Assembly: GCF_001677335.1 (NCBI RefSeq) | Contig: NZ_LZYB01000003.1 | Span: forward strand, 186,001 to 250,000 | Reading direction: 5' to 3' | DNA: 64,000 nucleotides | Source: Erythrobacter dokdonensis DSW-74 | Lineage (GTDB): Bacteria > Pseudomonadota > Alphaproteobacteria > Sphingomonadales > Sphingomonadaceae | Part shown: piece by piece, positions 50,172 through 59,074 of the stretch | How the letters are laid out: each line of letters begins with the position of its first letter | How positions within the stretch are numbered: position 1 is the first letter of the stretch | Position numbers and translations under genes: made by a program | Notes under the pieces: generated by a model | What the model saw: the letters and a program-made list of their open reading frames with translations, nothing else | Database searches by the model: none | Told to the model about the DNA's origin: nothing

Positions 50172-50327
50172 ATGAACCGCGCGATCACCTTTGCTGCCCC
50201 CGCCGCCCGCGCCGTCGCTGTCCCGACGCGCCTTGCCCGTCTCGATCCGGTCGATACGCTGCGCAGCTTGATCGTCCTCGGCTGCGCTGCAGCGCTGATC
50301 CTCGCGAGCAACCCGCTGCCCTTCTGA
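50172..50327 (+). CDS. Small hypothetical protein, single membrane helix (51 residues)
   Basis: An ATG at 50172, preceded by GGAGG at 50155-50159, opens a 51-codon frame that ends at 50325-50327. An in-frame ATG at 50160 touches the ribosome site, so 50172 is preferred. The product has an Ala-rich N terminus, a basic stretch, then a C-terminal hydrophobic helix LIVLGCAAALILASNPLPF. The frame sits in the 263-bp gap between agmatine deiminase and DUF1223 genes. It resembles many small, single-helix proteins of sphingomonads. I recognise no family, and expression is not shown. Confidence 0.5.
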   Translation: MNRAITFAAPAARAVAVPTRLARLDPVDTLRSLIVLGCAAALILASNPLPF

Positions 50328-50399
50328 GCCGCGCCGCGTAACCGCGCCGCCGTTCCGGGCGAACCCTACCGGTGACATCACCGGAATAAAGGCCGCCCC

Positions 50400-51149
50400 A
50401 TGCACAAGACCCTGCTTGCCTTCGCCACGGGCGCGCTAGCGCTCGCCGGCTTTGCCTTTGCGTCATCGGCTGAAACCAGACGGGAAGCGGCGCCTGCGGG
50501 CGGCGAGCCGGTGCTGCTCGAACTCTTCACCAGTCAGGGCTGCTCCTCGTGCCCTCCCGCGGACCGACTGGCGAGCGAGCTGGCACGCGATCCCGCCCTT
50601 GTCGTGATCTCGCGGCCGGTGACCTATTGGGACCGCCTCGGCTGGAAGGACACGCTTGCCAGAGAGGACAACACCGAACTGCAGCGCGCCTATGCCAGGG
50701 CGGGGCTTGCGGGGCAGAACGGGGTCTACACGCCGCAGCTGGTGATCGATGGCCGTTTCGGTGCGGTCGGCTCGGGCGCAGACGAAGTCACCCGCGGCAT
50801 TGCCCGCCATGGCGGCAAGGGCGGAGCGGCGATCCGGGTGCGCGATCTGGGCGCGGAAGGCTTTGCGGTCGGTGTCGCCGGCGTCGCGCAGCGTCCCGCC
50901 GAGCTGGTGCTCGTTGCGGTCGGGCGCCGTTCCGTGGTTGATATCGCGCGCGGCGAGAATGGCGGGCGCGCGATCGAATATGTCAATGTAGTCAGGGATG
51001 AACGACGGCTCACCGGCTGGCGCGGCGGCCAGGCAAACCTTGTGATCGCACCGGCGCAACTTCAGGTGCAGGGCGCCGATGCCTATGCGCTGGTCCTGCG
51101 CGAAGGCGGCGGGGGTCGCGTGCTGGCAGCGGGCTGGCTTGGTCAGTAG
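50400..51149 (+). CDS. DUF1223 thioredoxin-like secreted protein
   Basis: The 249-residue protein has a signal peptide (ending ASSAET) and the DUF1223 signature LLELFTSQGCSSCPPADRL with a CxxC pair (Cys48, Cys51) at a thioredoxin-like site. It ends in a beta-sandwich-like domain. The family is widespread in proteobacteria and is thought to act in periplasmic thiol-disulfide exchange; no substrate is known. Its 3' end overlaps the converging TauE gene by 7 bp. Confidence 0.88.
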   Translation: MHKTLLAFATGALALAGFAFASSAETRREAAPAGGEPVLLELFTSQGCSSCPPADRLASELARDPALVVISRPVTYWDRLGWKDTLAREDNTELQRAYARAGLAGQNGVYTPQLVIDGRFGAVGSGADEVTRGIARHGGKGGAAIRVRDLGAEGFAVGVAGVAQRPAELVLVAVGRRSVVDIARGENGGRAIEYVNVVRDERRLTGWRGGQANLVIAPAQLQVQGADAYALVLREGGGGRVLAAGWLGQ

Positions 51150-51886
51150 AGCCGCAGCAATGCGCCCAGCGCCGCTGCGCCGAGCACCAGCCCCACCGCC
51201 GTGCGCCAGACCGGATCGCTGATCCGGCCCGAGACAGCCATACCGATCCCGTTGCCGAGAAGGATGACGGGAAGCAAAAGTAGCGAAAACTGCGCAAGAT
51301 CCGCGCGCAGTAGGCCCATCCAGCCGGCCGCCACCAGGCCCGCCGCTGCGGCGATAGTGAAGATCAGCAGCATCGAGGCCTTTATGGTGACGCGCGGTAA
51401 TTCTCGCCCGGCATAATAGGGCACCACCGGAGGCCCGGGCATTCCTGCATAGCCTGTCATCAACCCGCTCAGGATGCCCACTGCTCCCGTAACAAAGCGT
51501 CCCGGCACTACCCCTGACCGGCGCGGTAGCAGGATCGCGATGAAGGCGCTGCAGGCAATCAACGCGATCACCAGCCTTGCCACGTTCGCCCCTGTTGACG
51601 TCAGAGCCAGCAAGCCGAGAGGGGTTGCGAGCACTACCAGCGCAGAGATGCGCCAGGCGCTGCGCTCGGATTCACGCACCAGCCGCGGCAGCTCGGTAAG
51701 GCCGATCAGCAGCGAGAGCGCGTTGCCCATCACCACGGCGGCGACGGGCGGTAGTGCGAGCGCGAGCACGGGCACCAGCAGGATCGCCATGCCGAAGCCC
51801 GTCAATCCGCGCACGAAACTCGCGCCGAGCGCTGCAAGCACCGCCACGGCGATCTGCCACGCGGAAAATCCCGCCAGCAGTTCCAT
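51143..51886 (-). CDS. TauE/SafE-family sulfite/organic acid exporter
   Basis: The 247-residue protein has seven to eight hydrophobic helices with the TauE/SafE patterns GLTGFGMAILLVPVLALALPP and GVLSGLMTGYAGMPGPPVVPYY, cut here to their cores FGMAILLVPVLAL and GYAGMPGPPVVPYY. The family exports sulfite, sulfoacetate or similar small anions, and some members import. The substrate is not readable. It overlaps DUF1223 tail to tail and lies 9 bp after thrS on the same strand, so thrS and tauE may be co-transcribed. Confidence 0.85.
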   Translation of the reverse strand: MELLAGFSAWQIAVAVLAALGASFVRGLTGFGMAILLVPVLALALPPVAAVVMGNALSLLIGLTELPRLVRESERSAWRISALVVLATPLGLLALTSTGANVARLVIALIACSAFIAILLPRRSGVVPGRFVTGAVGILSGLMTGYAGMPGPPVVPYYAGRELPRVTIKASMLLIFTIAAAAGLVAAGWMGLLRADLAQFSLLLLPVILLGNGIGMAVSGRISDPVWRTAVGLVLGAAALGALLRLY

Positions 51887-51895
51887 CGGACCCGG

Positions 51896-53884
51896 TCAGG
51901 CCGCCGCGAGGTCGGGCGGCGTGCCTTCGCTCTGCAGCATCGCGATGGCTTCGGCTAGCGGCATCACCTTCTGGTGCTCCGCGCCCAGCGTGCGGACCGC
52001 GACGGTGCCTTCCTCAGCCTCGCGCTTGCCGACCACCAGCAGGTGCGGGACCTTGGCCAGCGAGTGTTCGCGCACCTTGTAGTTGATCTTCTCGTTGCGG
52101 GTGTCGGTCTCTACCCGGATGCCCGCCGCCTTGAGTTGCGCCGCGACTTCGCCAGCGTAGCCGTCGGCGTCCGAAACGATCGTCGCCACCACCGCCTGCA
52201 CCGGCGCGAGCCATGCGGGCAGGCGCCCGGCGAAGTGCTCGATCAGGATACCGATGAAGCGTTCGTAGCTGCCGAAAATCGCGCGGTGGAGCATCACGGG
52301 GCGGTGCTTCTCGCCATCTTCGCCGATGTAATGCGCATCGAGCCTTTCGGGCAAAACCCGGTCCGACTGGATCGTGCCGACCTGCCAGGTGCGGCCGATC
52401 GCATCGGTCAGGTGCCATTCGAGCTTGGGGGCATAGAACGCGCCTTCGCCCGGCAGTTCCTCCCATTCGAGCCCGTTCGCGGAGAGCGCATCGCGCAACT
52501 CTTGCTCGGCCTTGTCCCAATCGGCATCCGATCCGAAGCGCTGCTCGGGGCGCAGCGCCAGCTTGATGTCATAGGTGAAGCCGAAATCCTTATAGACGCT
52601 GTCGGCCAGCGCGATGAAGGCCTGCACCTCGGACACGACCTGGCCTTCCGTGCAGAAGATATGCGCATCGTCCTGCGTGAACTGGCGCACCCGCATCAGG
52701 CCATGCAGCGCGCCGTGCGGTTCGTTGCGGTGGCAGCAGCCCATCTCACCCAGCCGGATCGGCAGGTCGCGGTAAGAGGTGATGCCCTGCTTGAACACCA
52801 GCACATGCGCCGGGCAGTTCATCGGCTTCAGCGCCATCCAGTCGGCATCCTTGGAGACCAGCTCCGCGCCTTCTTGGGTATTGGGCACTTCGTCGGGGAT
52901 GACGAACATGTTTTCCCGGTACTTGCCCCAGTGGCCAGACTGCTCCCACTGGCGCGCGTCCATCACCTGCGGGGTCTTGATCTCGCGATAGCCTGCGCCG
53001 TCCATCTTGCGGCGCATATAGGCCTCAAGCTCGCGCCAGATGCGGTAGCCCTTGGGGTGCCAGAACACGCTGCCATGCGCCTCTTCCTGCAAGTGGAACA
53101 GGTCCATCTCGCGGCCCAGCTTGCGGTGATCGCGCTTGGCGGCTTCTTCAAGCCTCGTCAGGTGCGCGTTGAGCTGCTTCTTGTTGAGCCAGCCGGTGCC
53201 GTAGATGCGCGTCAGCTGCGCATTGTTCTGATCGCCGCGCCAATAGGCCCCGGCGACGCGCATCAGCTTGAAGGCATCGGGATCGAGCTTGCCGGTGGAG
53301 GGCAGGTGCGGACCGCGGCACATGTCGAGCCAGTCGTTACCGCTCCAATAGACGGTCAGTTCCTCGCCTTCGGGCAGCTCCTTGGCCCATTCCGCCTTGA
53401 ACACTTCGCCTTCTGCGGCCCACTTGGCGATCAGGTCTTCGCGGCTCCACACTTCGCGGCGCAGCGGCTTATCGGCGCGAATGATGCGCCGCATTTCTTC
53501 CTCAATGGCAGGTAGATCGTCCATGCCGAAGGGCTCGCGGCCCTCGGGCGCTTTCACATCGTAATAGAAGCCGTCGTCGGTCGCCGGGCCGAAAGTGATC
53601 TGCGTGCCGGGCCACAGCGCCTGCACCGCTTCGGCAAGGACATGGGCGTAATCATGGCGGGCGAGTTCCAGCGCCTCGGCCTCGTCGCGGGCGGTGATCA
53701 GCGCGAGGTTGGCGTCACCGTCGAAGGGGCGGTCGAGGTCGCGCAGCTCGCCATCCACGCGCGCAGCCAGTGCCGCCTTGGCAAGGCCGGGGCCGATTGC
53801 GGCGGCGATGTCTGCCGGGGTCGATCCGGGAGGCACTTCGCGTACCGATCCATCGGGCAGGCTGATCTTGAGCAGTTCGGTCAT
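51896..53884 (-). CDS. thrS: Threonyl-tRNA synthetase
   Basis: The 662-residue class II enzyme has an N-terminal TGS domain (about 1-60) and an editing domain (about 60-240, with [10 protein letters not shown]). Its catalytic core has a zinc-ligand Cys in KPMNCPAHV (near 355) with histidines in [10 protein letters not shown], followed by an anticodon-binding C terminus. Length and order match the family. It is preceded on the same strand by a threonine-rich leader peptide and competing hairpins, a probable Thr-dependent transcription attenuator. The TauE gene follows 9 bp after its stop. Confidence 0.97.
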   Translation of the reverse strand: MTELLKISLPDGSVREVPPGSTPADIAAAIGPGLAKAALAARVDGELRDLDRPFDGDANLALITARDEAEALELARHDYAHVLAEAVQALWPGTQITFGPATDDGFYYDVKAPEGREPFGMDDLPAIEEEMRRIIRADKPLRREVWSREDLIAKWAAEGEVFKAEWAKELPEGEELTVYWSGNDWLDMCRGPHLPSTGKLDPDAFKLMRVAGAYWRGDQNNAQLTRIYGTGWLNKKQLNAHLTRLEEAAKRDHRKLGREMDLFHLQEEAHGSVFWHPKGYRIWRELEAYMRRKMDGAGYREIKTPQVMDARQWEQSGHWGKYRENMFVIPDEVPNTQEGAELVSKDADWMALKPMNCPAHVLVFKQGITSYRDLPIRLGEMGCCHRNEPHGALHGLMRVRQFTQDDAHIFCTEGQVVSEVQAFIALADSVYKDFGFTYDIKLALRPEQRFGSDADWDKAEQELRDALSANGLEWEELPGEGAFYAPKLEWHLTDAIGRTWQVGTIQSDRVLPERLDAHYIGEDGEKHRPVMLHRAIFGSYERFIGILIEHFAGRLPAWLAPVQAVVATIVSDADGYAGEVAAQLKAAGIRVETDTRNEKINYKVREHSLAKVPHLLVVGKREAEEGTVAVRTLGAEHQKVMPLAEAIAMLQSEGTPPDLAAA

Positions 53885-53981
53885 TATCGCAGTTCCGTCT
53901 CGTTTGGAGCGCGCCCTGCCACAAGCCGAGGCGCACCGGAAGAGCGGTGTTGAACGAGAGTCGGTTTCGGGAAGGACACCG

Positions 53982-54003
53982 CGCCGCCCCGAACCGGGCG
54001 GCG
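53982..54003 (-). terminator. Attenuator terminator hairpin upstream of thrS
   Basis: An 8-bp stem (53982-53989 with 53996-54003, arms CGCCGCCC/GGGCGGCG) with a 6-nt loop lies 11 nt after the leader peptide stop on the minus strand. The upstream arm, 53996-54005, can instead pair with a G-rich segment of the leader at 54028-54033 (six pairs), which would prevent the terminator. No strong U-tract follows. Confidence 0.5.
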
Positions 54004-54013
54004 GGCCACGTGC

Positions 54014-54085
54014 CTAGCGCACAGCCCCCCGCCCCCGGATAGTCCGGGTGGTCGTGGTGGCAGTGGTGGTCAGCAGCTTGGCCAT
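54014..54085 (-). CDS. Threonine-rich leader peptide of thrS (23 residues)
   Basis: On the minus strand an ATG at 54085 opens a 23-codon frame that ends with TAG at 54014-54016. It begins MAKLLTTTATTTTRTI. It has eight Thr codons, seven of them in eight consecutive positions. An in-frame ATG at 54097 would add four residues. The frame ends 129 bp before thrS and is followed by mutually exclusive hairpins. This is the layout of ribosome-mediated attenuation: when charged tRNA-Thr is scarce the ribosome stalls on the Thr codons and the terminator fails to form. The weak ribosome site is the main doubt. Confidence 0.72.
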   Translation of the reverse strand: MAKLLTTTATTTTRTIRGRGAVR

Positions 54086-54183
54086 GGCGTTGCCCATAGG
54101 CTGATGACCGCCGCCTGTCACGCCTTATGCGCAGATCGGGCGCCGCGGGTGAGGCATCGCTTAAGCGCTGATGGAAAGCACCC

Positions 54184-54212
54184 TTGACATCAATCTGGGA
54201 CGAATGTAAAGC
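54184..54212 (+). promoter_or_regulatory. Sigma70-like promoter of the 54243 operon
   Basis: TTGACA at 54184-54189 is an exact -35; a 17-nt spacer leads to TAAAGC at 54207-54212 as a weaker -10. Repeated ATGTAA half-sites at about 54204 and 54225 may be operators for the HTH regulator encoded in the operon. Confidence 0.6.
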
Positions 54213-54242
54213 AACCTTATCATTATGTAAGAGGAGCTTTCC

Positions 54243-54662
54243 ATGTCGCGCAGATATTCTCCAGCCATGCGCAACTACCTGCGGCGGCTTGCGGGCTTCA
54301 TGGTAGCTTACACGGTGCTGATTTTCGCTGTCGGCACCGTGTTCCGTGTCAGTCCGCCGAGCGGGCCGCTCGCCTGGGGCGTTGCAGTCCTGCCAGCGCT
54401 GCCGATCCTCGGGGTGTTCTGGACGATTGGCCGGCTGCTAGCCGAAGAGACCGACGAATACATGCGGATGATGTTCGTGCGCCAATCGCTGATCGCCACG
54501 GCCTTCTGCCTCAGCATCATGACGGTATGGGAATTCCTGCAGAATTTCGAAGTCGTACCGCCGGGTAATGGCGGTTTCGGTGCGGCGTTTTTCTGGTTCG
54601 TCGGGTTGGGAGCGGGCGGGGTATGGAACGCCTTGGCCAACCGTGCCGAGGCTGAGGAATGA
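54243..54662 (+). CDS. Hypothetical membrane protein in HTH-regulator operon
   Basis: The 139-residue protein has about four hydrophobic helices (FMVAYTVLIFAVGTVF; GVAVLPALPILGVFWTIG; QSLIATAFCLSIMTVWEFL; FFWFVGLGAGGVWNALANRA) and an acidic segment LLAEETDEYMRMM. I recognise no named family, but a membrane protein of this size directly before a small XRE-type regulator is a common pair in sphingomonads. It starts after GAGGAGC and overlaps the regulator by 4 bp. It may be a membrane signal input for the regulator, though this is inferred from position only. Confidence 0.78.
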   Translation: MSRRYSPAMRNYLRRLAGFMVAYTVLIFAVGTVFRVSPPSGPLAWGVAVLPALPILGVFWTIGRLLAEETDEYMRMMFVRQSLIATAFCLSIMTVWEFLQNFEVVPPGNGGFGAAFFWFVGLGAGGVWNALANRAEAEE

Positions 54663-54862
54663 ACAACCGCCTCAAGGTGTTGCGCGCGGAACGCAGCTGG
54701 AGCCAGCAGGATCTTGCCGACCGGCTGGGCGTCAGCCGTCAGAGCGTCAACGCGATCGAGAAGGGCCGCTATGACCCTTCTCTGCCGCTTGCCTTCACCA
54801 TCGCCGAAGTGTTCGGCCTGCCGATCGAAGCTATTTTCTTGAGAGACGGAGAAACCCGATGA
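54659..54862 (+). CDS. XRE-family HTH transcriptional regulator
   Basis: The 67-residue protein is a single helix-turn-helix domain (LKVLRAERSWSQQDLADRLGV, recognition helix SRQSVNAIEKGRYDPSLP). It is the short regulator type that binds DNA as a dimer and usually controls its own operon. It overlaps the upstream membrane protein gene and the downstream hydrolase gene by 4 bp each, so the three are one transcript. The ATGTAA half-sites at the promoter may be its operator. Confidence 0.88.
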   Translation: MNNRLKVLRAERSWSQQDLADRLGVSRQSVNAIEKGRYDPSLPLAFTIAEVFGLPIEAIFLRDGETR

Positions 54863-55722
54863 CATTCGTCCGCCTGCTGATCGCCGCCTTCTTCGCTGCG
54901 CTCCTGCCCACTGCTGCTTTCGCCGATGATGCACCTTGTCCACCGTTCGAAGTGACGGGTTCGGGCCCCGATCTCGTACTTGTCCCCGGCCTCGGTTCGT
55001 CCCCTGCGGTGTGGGACGGGGTCAGGGAAAGCCTCGCCCGCGATTATCGGCTGCACTTCGTCCATGTGGCAGGTTTTGCCGGGCGTGCTCCGGAGGGCGA
55101 TCCCGATACGCTGCTTGCGCGTACCCGGGCCGAAATCATCCGGCATCTTGATTGCCGGAAGGTCGAAAGCGCCGCCTTCGCGGGCCATTCGATGGGGGGC
55201 TTTCTTGGGCTGACGCTTGCTGCCGACCACCCTGACCGGATCAACAAGGTGGTGGTGGTCGACTCGCTGCCGTTCTTTCCGCTGATTTTCGACCCCGCCG
55301 CCACGACCGATGCCGTGCGGGCGCAGGCTGACGGGATGCGTGCCCAGATGGCGGCGCAGGATGATGCAAGCTTTGCTGCTGCTCAGCGCATGGGGGCACG
55401 CTCACTGGTACAGGCGCCGGATCACCAGGCGCAGATTGCCGCATGGTCGATCACCAGCGATCGGGCCACCTTCGCAGGAGCGCTCCACGCCCTTATGACC
55501 ACCGACCTGCGTCCACGGCTCTGCGAGATTCAGGCTCCGGTGACGGTGATCGCCGCCGCGAACCCCTTTGCCCCGCGCAGCCGTATCGAGCCACTCTACA
55601 CCGCCGCCTATGCAGGATTGCAGCAGACCCAGCTCGATGTGATCGATGACAGCTTCCACTTTATCATGTTCGATCAGCCCCAAGTGTTCGAAGCCGCGCT
55701 GCGTGCGGGGCTGGCCGGTTAG
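54859..55722 (+). CDS. Secreted alpha/beta hydrolase
   Basis: The 287-residue protein has a signal peptide (ending TAAFADD) and an alpha/beta-hydrolase fold with the nucleophile elbow GHSMGG (Ser111), an oxyanion-region sequence LVPGLGSSPAVW and a catalytic His in DDSFHFIMF. The acid residue is probably in the loop after strand 7. The substrate is unknown; esterase or lactonase are options. It is the last gene of the membrane protein/HTH/hydrolase operon and converges on the PhoD phosphatase gene, overlapping by 4 bp. Confidence 0.85.
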   Translation: MTFVRLLIAAFFAALLPTAAFADDAPCPPFEVTGSGPDLVLVPGLGSSPAVWDGVRESLARDYRLHFVHVAGFAGRAPEGDPDTLLARTRAEIIRHLDCRKVESAAFAGHSMGGFLGLTLAADHPDRINKVVVVDSLPFFPLIFDPAATTDAVRAQADGMRAQMAAQDDASFAAAQRMGARSLVQAPDHQAQIAAWSITSDRATFAGALHALMTTDLRPRLCEIQAPVTVIAAANPFAPRSRIEPLYTAAYAGLQQTQLDVIDDSFHFIMFDQPQVFEAALRAGLAG

Positions 55723-57386
55723 CCCGCGAGCATGCCCGACCCCCTCTCGGTCATGATCCGTTTGGTCCCGGCCAGCTGCGTGCTGCGTTGCCTGACGCCG
55801 GCAACAAAGCGGAATTCGGTTGTCGCGCGGGCCGGGGTCAGTTCTACCACCATATAGCCGCGCTGTGCCGTGTCGGCCCACTTGAGCTGTTCGTTCTCGG
55901 CCACCAAGGCCCCCGCCAGCGCCGCCGGTGGAACAAAGGACAGATAGCTTTCGAACCCCGGCGAACTGACCGAGCAAACGCCCAATTCAACCCCGACATT
56001 CTCGCCTTCGTGGGTCAGGTCGAAGGCCCACGCATTATGCGTATCGCCCGCCAATACAAAGAGGTTGGCATCGGCTTCGAGCGCGGCCTTGAACACTCGC
56101 GCGCGTGCAGCGGGATAGCCGTCCCATGCATCCATATTGGAGGGCAGGCCTGTTTGGCTGGCTGCCGAGGCTGCGATCAGGCGCTGACGGATATAATCGG
56201 GCAAGCTGTCGCCGATCTGGGCTGTTAGCGCCTTGGGTGTGCGCAGATTGCCGATCAGCACTTGCTGCACCAGCACCTGCCAGTGGGTGCCGCTTGCGGT
56301 CGAGTCGGCCAGTCCTTCGGCCAGCCAATTTTCCTGACCCTCTCCGAGCAATTGTCGCTCGGGATCGGCCCAGTCACCATCGCGGAATGCGATGAGAGCG
56401 GCCATCAACGCCTGAGGATCGCTCTTGCCGGCGAGCACCTTTTCGAGGCTGAACTGCTGATCACGCCCCTCGAGCCGGGTATCGAGCCGGAACAGTGTTG
56501 CCAGATCGCCGACCTGATATGCGGCATAGGGTTCGTCGGAGACCGGCATCCATTCGCGATAGACCCGCTTGGCAATCGCCTTGCGCGTGGCCCAGTCACC
56601 CTCGGTATCCGGTTGGTGGTTCTGCGCCCCGTCCTTCCAGCTGTCATTCGCGCTTTCATGGTCATCCCACACCGCGATCATTGGAAGTACCTGATGAAGG
56701 CGCTGCAAATCGGGATCGGCGCGGTATGTGGCGTAGCGCAGGCGATAATCGGTTAGCGTCACGATCTCGTTCGCGGGCGCCAGCATCCGCTGGCCATTGG
56801 CCTGGTTTGGATCGGGATAGGTGCCCGCGCCATATTCGTAGATATAGTCGCCCAGATGCACCGCGAGATCGGCGTCATTGGCCTCGGCCGCGTGGCCATA
56901 GGCGTTGAACCAGCCGAACCCGAAATTGGAGCAGGAGAACACGGCCAGCCGGAATTTCTCGATCCCGGCTTCGGGCAGGGTGCGTGTGCGGCCAACCTGC
57001 GACATGCTGCCATCCGGGGCTATGAAGCGGTAGAAATACCAGCGCCCCGGCATGAGGCCATCGGCCCAGCTCTTGGCGCACCAGTCGCGTTCCGCGCTGG
57101 CCCGTGCGCTGCCCTCTGCGACAGGATTGGTGAAATCCTCGCTTTCGCTGACCTGCCATTCCAGATCGGTGGTCTGCTCGCCCACATAGCGCGTCCACAG
57201 CATCACCTTGTCGGTGGCCGGCTCGCCGCTGGCGACCCCATGGGTGAAGCCGCTGCCGAAGCTGCGCGCTCCCAGCGGTGTCGCCGCCAGTGCCGCCGAG
57301 GTGCCGGCAAGAGTGAAAAGGCCGCGACGGGTAAGTGCGGCCGGCGAGGCGGCCGGTAGGCCTGCCGTTGGGTCGGTCTTGATCAT
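55719..57386 (-). CDS. Alkaline phosphatase D family protein, Tat-exported
   Basis: The 555-residue protein has a Tat signal (LTRRGLFTLAGTSAALAATPLGA) and the PhoD metallophosphoesterase core: GDYIYEYG, the Asp/His cluster WDDHESANDSWKDGAQNHQPD cut here to WDDHESANDSWK, and AGDTHNAWAF. The family hydrolyses phosphodiesters and monoesters in the periplasm, often under phosphate starvation, with Ca/Fe ions. The long insert between the first and second motifs (about 220-330) is typical of PhoD. It diverges from the hydrolase-TPR-oxidoreductase operon over 80 bp. Confidence 0.9.
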   Translation of the reverse strand: MIKTDPTAGLPAASPAALTRRGLFTLAGTSAALAATPLGARSFGSGFTHGVASGEPATDKVMLWTRYVGEQTTDLEWQVSESEDFTNPVAEGSARASAERDWCAKSWADGLMPGRWYFYRFIAPDGSMSQVGRTRTLPEAGIEKFRLAVFSCSNFGFGWFNAYGHAAEANDADLAVHLGDYIYEYGAGTYPDPNQANGQRMLAPANEIVTLTDYRLRYATYRADPDLQRLHQVLPMIAVWDDHESANDSWKDGAQNHQPDTEGDWATRKAIAKRVYREWMPVSDEPYAAYQVGDLATLFRLDTRLEGRDQQFSLEKVLAGKSDPQALMAALIAFRDGDWADPERQLLGEGQENWLAEGLADSTASGTHWQVLVQQVLIGNLRTPKALTAQIGDSLPDYIRQRLIAASAASQTGLPSNMDAWDGYPAARARVFKAALEADANLFVLAGDTHNAWAFDLTHEGENVGVELGVCSVSSPGFESYLSFVPPAALAGALVAENEQLKWADTAQRGYMVVELTPARATTEFRFVAGVRQRSTQLAGTKRIMTERGSGMLAG

Positions 57387-57466
57387 GTGCGGGCGCGTAA
57401 TCTTCTCCGGTTGCGCTTGCGTGACAATGCTTGCGTGTTGGCGTTAGCACAAGGCATGGTGACCGG

Positions 57467-58201
57467 ATGAGCGATGTCATGCACCATACCCTCTACGATG
57501 GCCGCCGGATCGCATTCCGGTTCACCCCCGGGACCGGACCGACACTGGTGTTCCTGCCCGGCTACATGTCCGACATGGCGGGCGGCAAGGCGACCGCGCT
57601 GTTTGCCGAGGCGCAGGAGAAGGGGCGCGCCTGCCTGCTGCTTGACTATTCGGGTTGCGGGCAAAGCGGCGGGGACTTCGCTGATGGATCGCTCAGCCGC
57701 TGGCGCGACGAGGTGCTCGCATTGGTAGCCTCCTATGTCGCGGGGCCGGTGCTGCTGGTGGGTTCGTCGATGGGCGGGTGGTTGATGCTGCTGGTTGCCG
57801 AGCATCTCAAGCATCGTCTTGCGGGATTGATCGGCATAGCCCCTGCGCCCGATTTTACCCGCTGGGGTTATACGAGCGAACAGCGCGCGCAACTGGCGGC
57901 AGGCGAAACGATCCACGAACCCAATCCCTATGGTCCCGAGCCGACGCCGACCTATCCTGGCTTCTTCGCCGATGCCGAATGCCATCTGCGGCTGGAAGGG
58001 GCGATCGACCTTGCCTGTCCGGTGCGGCTGATCCACGGCAAGAAGGATGCCGACGTGCCCTGTGAGATAAGCTTGCGTCTGAAGTCGGCGCTGCGTTCGG
58101 ACGACGTACAGGTTACGCTGGTAGAGGACGGCGACCATCGTCTTTCGCGCGAGATCGACATCGCCCGCATCAAGGCCCTCGTGGCCGAATTCTACGGATA
58201 G
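57467..58201 (+). CDS. Alpha/beta hydrolase (cytoplasmic)
   Basis: The 244-residue protein has an alpha/beta-hydrolase fold with VFLPGYMSDMAGGK near the start, the nucleophile elbow VGSSMGGWLML (Ser101) and the His in DGDHRLSR. No signal peptide is visible. It resembles the ABHD10/2-hydroxy-6-oxo-dienoate type; the substrate is unknown. It starts at 57467 after a weak site; an in-frame ATG at 57479 is an alternative. The TPR gene begins immediately after its stop. Confidence 0.82.
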   Translation: MSDVMHHTLYDGRRIAFRFTPGTGPTLVFLPGYMSDMAGGKATALFAEAQEKGRACLLLDYSGCGQSGGDFADGSLSRWRDEVLALVASYVAGPVLLVGSSMGGWLMLLVAEHLKHRLAGLIGIAPAPDFTRWGYTSEQRAQLAAGETIHEPNPYGPEPTPTYPGFFADAECHLRLEGAIDLACPVRLIHGKKDADVPCEISLRLKSALRSDDVQVTLVEDGDHRLSREIDIARIKALVAEFYG

Positions 58202-59074
58202 TTGCCCTTGTCTCTGCTTATTGCCCTGTTGCTTCAGGTTGGCCCCGATCCGATGCGCGGCGCGTTGCCCGACGATGATCTGGTCCGCGACCGCCCGCCG
58301 CGCGAAGCGGCGCGGTCTGCCTTGGCGCAGGAGATGCTCAATCCGACCACCGCCTGGCTAGAGCGTTGCCTCGATCAACTCGCCGAGGATCCTGCCCGGG
58401 CGCATGCCATGGCGCAGATCCGACGCAGCGAAACCAGTGGCGCAGACCGGGTCCTTGCCAACCATTGCCTCGGCACCGCGGCGACGGAGCTGGGCCTGTG
58501 GGAAGACGCCCGCATGGCCTTTATCGCGGCGCGCGAGGAAACTCCGACGGAGGAAAGCCGGACGCGCGCGCGGTTCGCCACCATGGCCGGCAATGCCGCT
58601 CTGGCAAGCGGGGATGCGGCCGGCGCGCTCGGCCTGCTGGAAATGGCCGAATCCGATGCCCGCAGCGCCGCTTCTGCGCCGTTGCAGGCGCTCGCGGCTA
58701 TCGACCGTGCGCGCGCGTTGGTAGCGCTGGGGCGGAGCGAGGAGGCGTTGGCCGCGCTGGGGCGCGCTACCCAATTGACGCCCGACAATACGGAGGCCTG
58801 GCTGCTCAACGCTACACTGCTGCGGCGTCTCGACCGATTGGGGCTTGCGCAGGAAGCAATCGAGCGGGCAGCGAGCCTTGCACCGGGCAATCCGGAGATC
58901 GGCCTCGAAGCCGGCGTGATCGCGGTGCTCTCCGGGCGTGACGAGGCGGCGCGCGAGAGCTGGCAATCGGTGATCAACCTCGCCCCCGAAAGCCCCGCTG
59001 CAAAAACCGCGCAGGGCTATCTAACCCAGCTTGGCCCTTCGGAGGCCGCGCCTGATCAGGAGCCGCCCGCATGA
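58202..59074 (+). CDS. Tetratricopeptide-repeat protein
   Basis: The 290-residue protein begins with TTG directly after the stop of the hydrolase gene. It has a short hydrophobic leader (LSLLIALLLQV) and then TPR-like repeats with Ala/Leu/Arg-rich helices (AWLERCLDQLAEDPARAHAM; ARARALVALGRSEEALAALGRA, cut here to ALVALGRSEEALAALG; LNATLLRRLDRLGLAQEAIERA). It is probably an envelope scaffold or assembly protein. No partner is known. It overlaps the LLM oxidoreductase gene by 4 bp, so it is part of a three-gene operon. Confidence 0.8.
   Translation: MPLSLLIALLLQVGPDPMRGALPDDDLVRDRPPREAARSALAQEMLNPTTAWLERCLDQLAEDPARAHAMAQIRRSETSGADRVLANHCLGTAATELGLWEDARMAFIAAREETPTEESRTRARFATMAGNAALASGDAAGALGLLEMAESDARSAASAPLQALAAIDRARALVALGRSEEALAALGRATQLTPDNTEAWLLNATLLRRLDRLGLAQEAIERAASLAPGNPEIGLEAGVIAVLSGRDEAARESWQSVINLAPESPAAKTAQGYLTQLGPSEAAPDQEPPA

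Noticed and set aside
52014..52520. Frame inside thrS on another reading frame
   Set aside because: Arg-rich translation in an alternate frame of thrS, without family resemblance.
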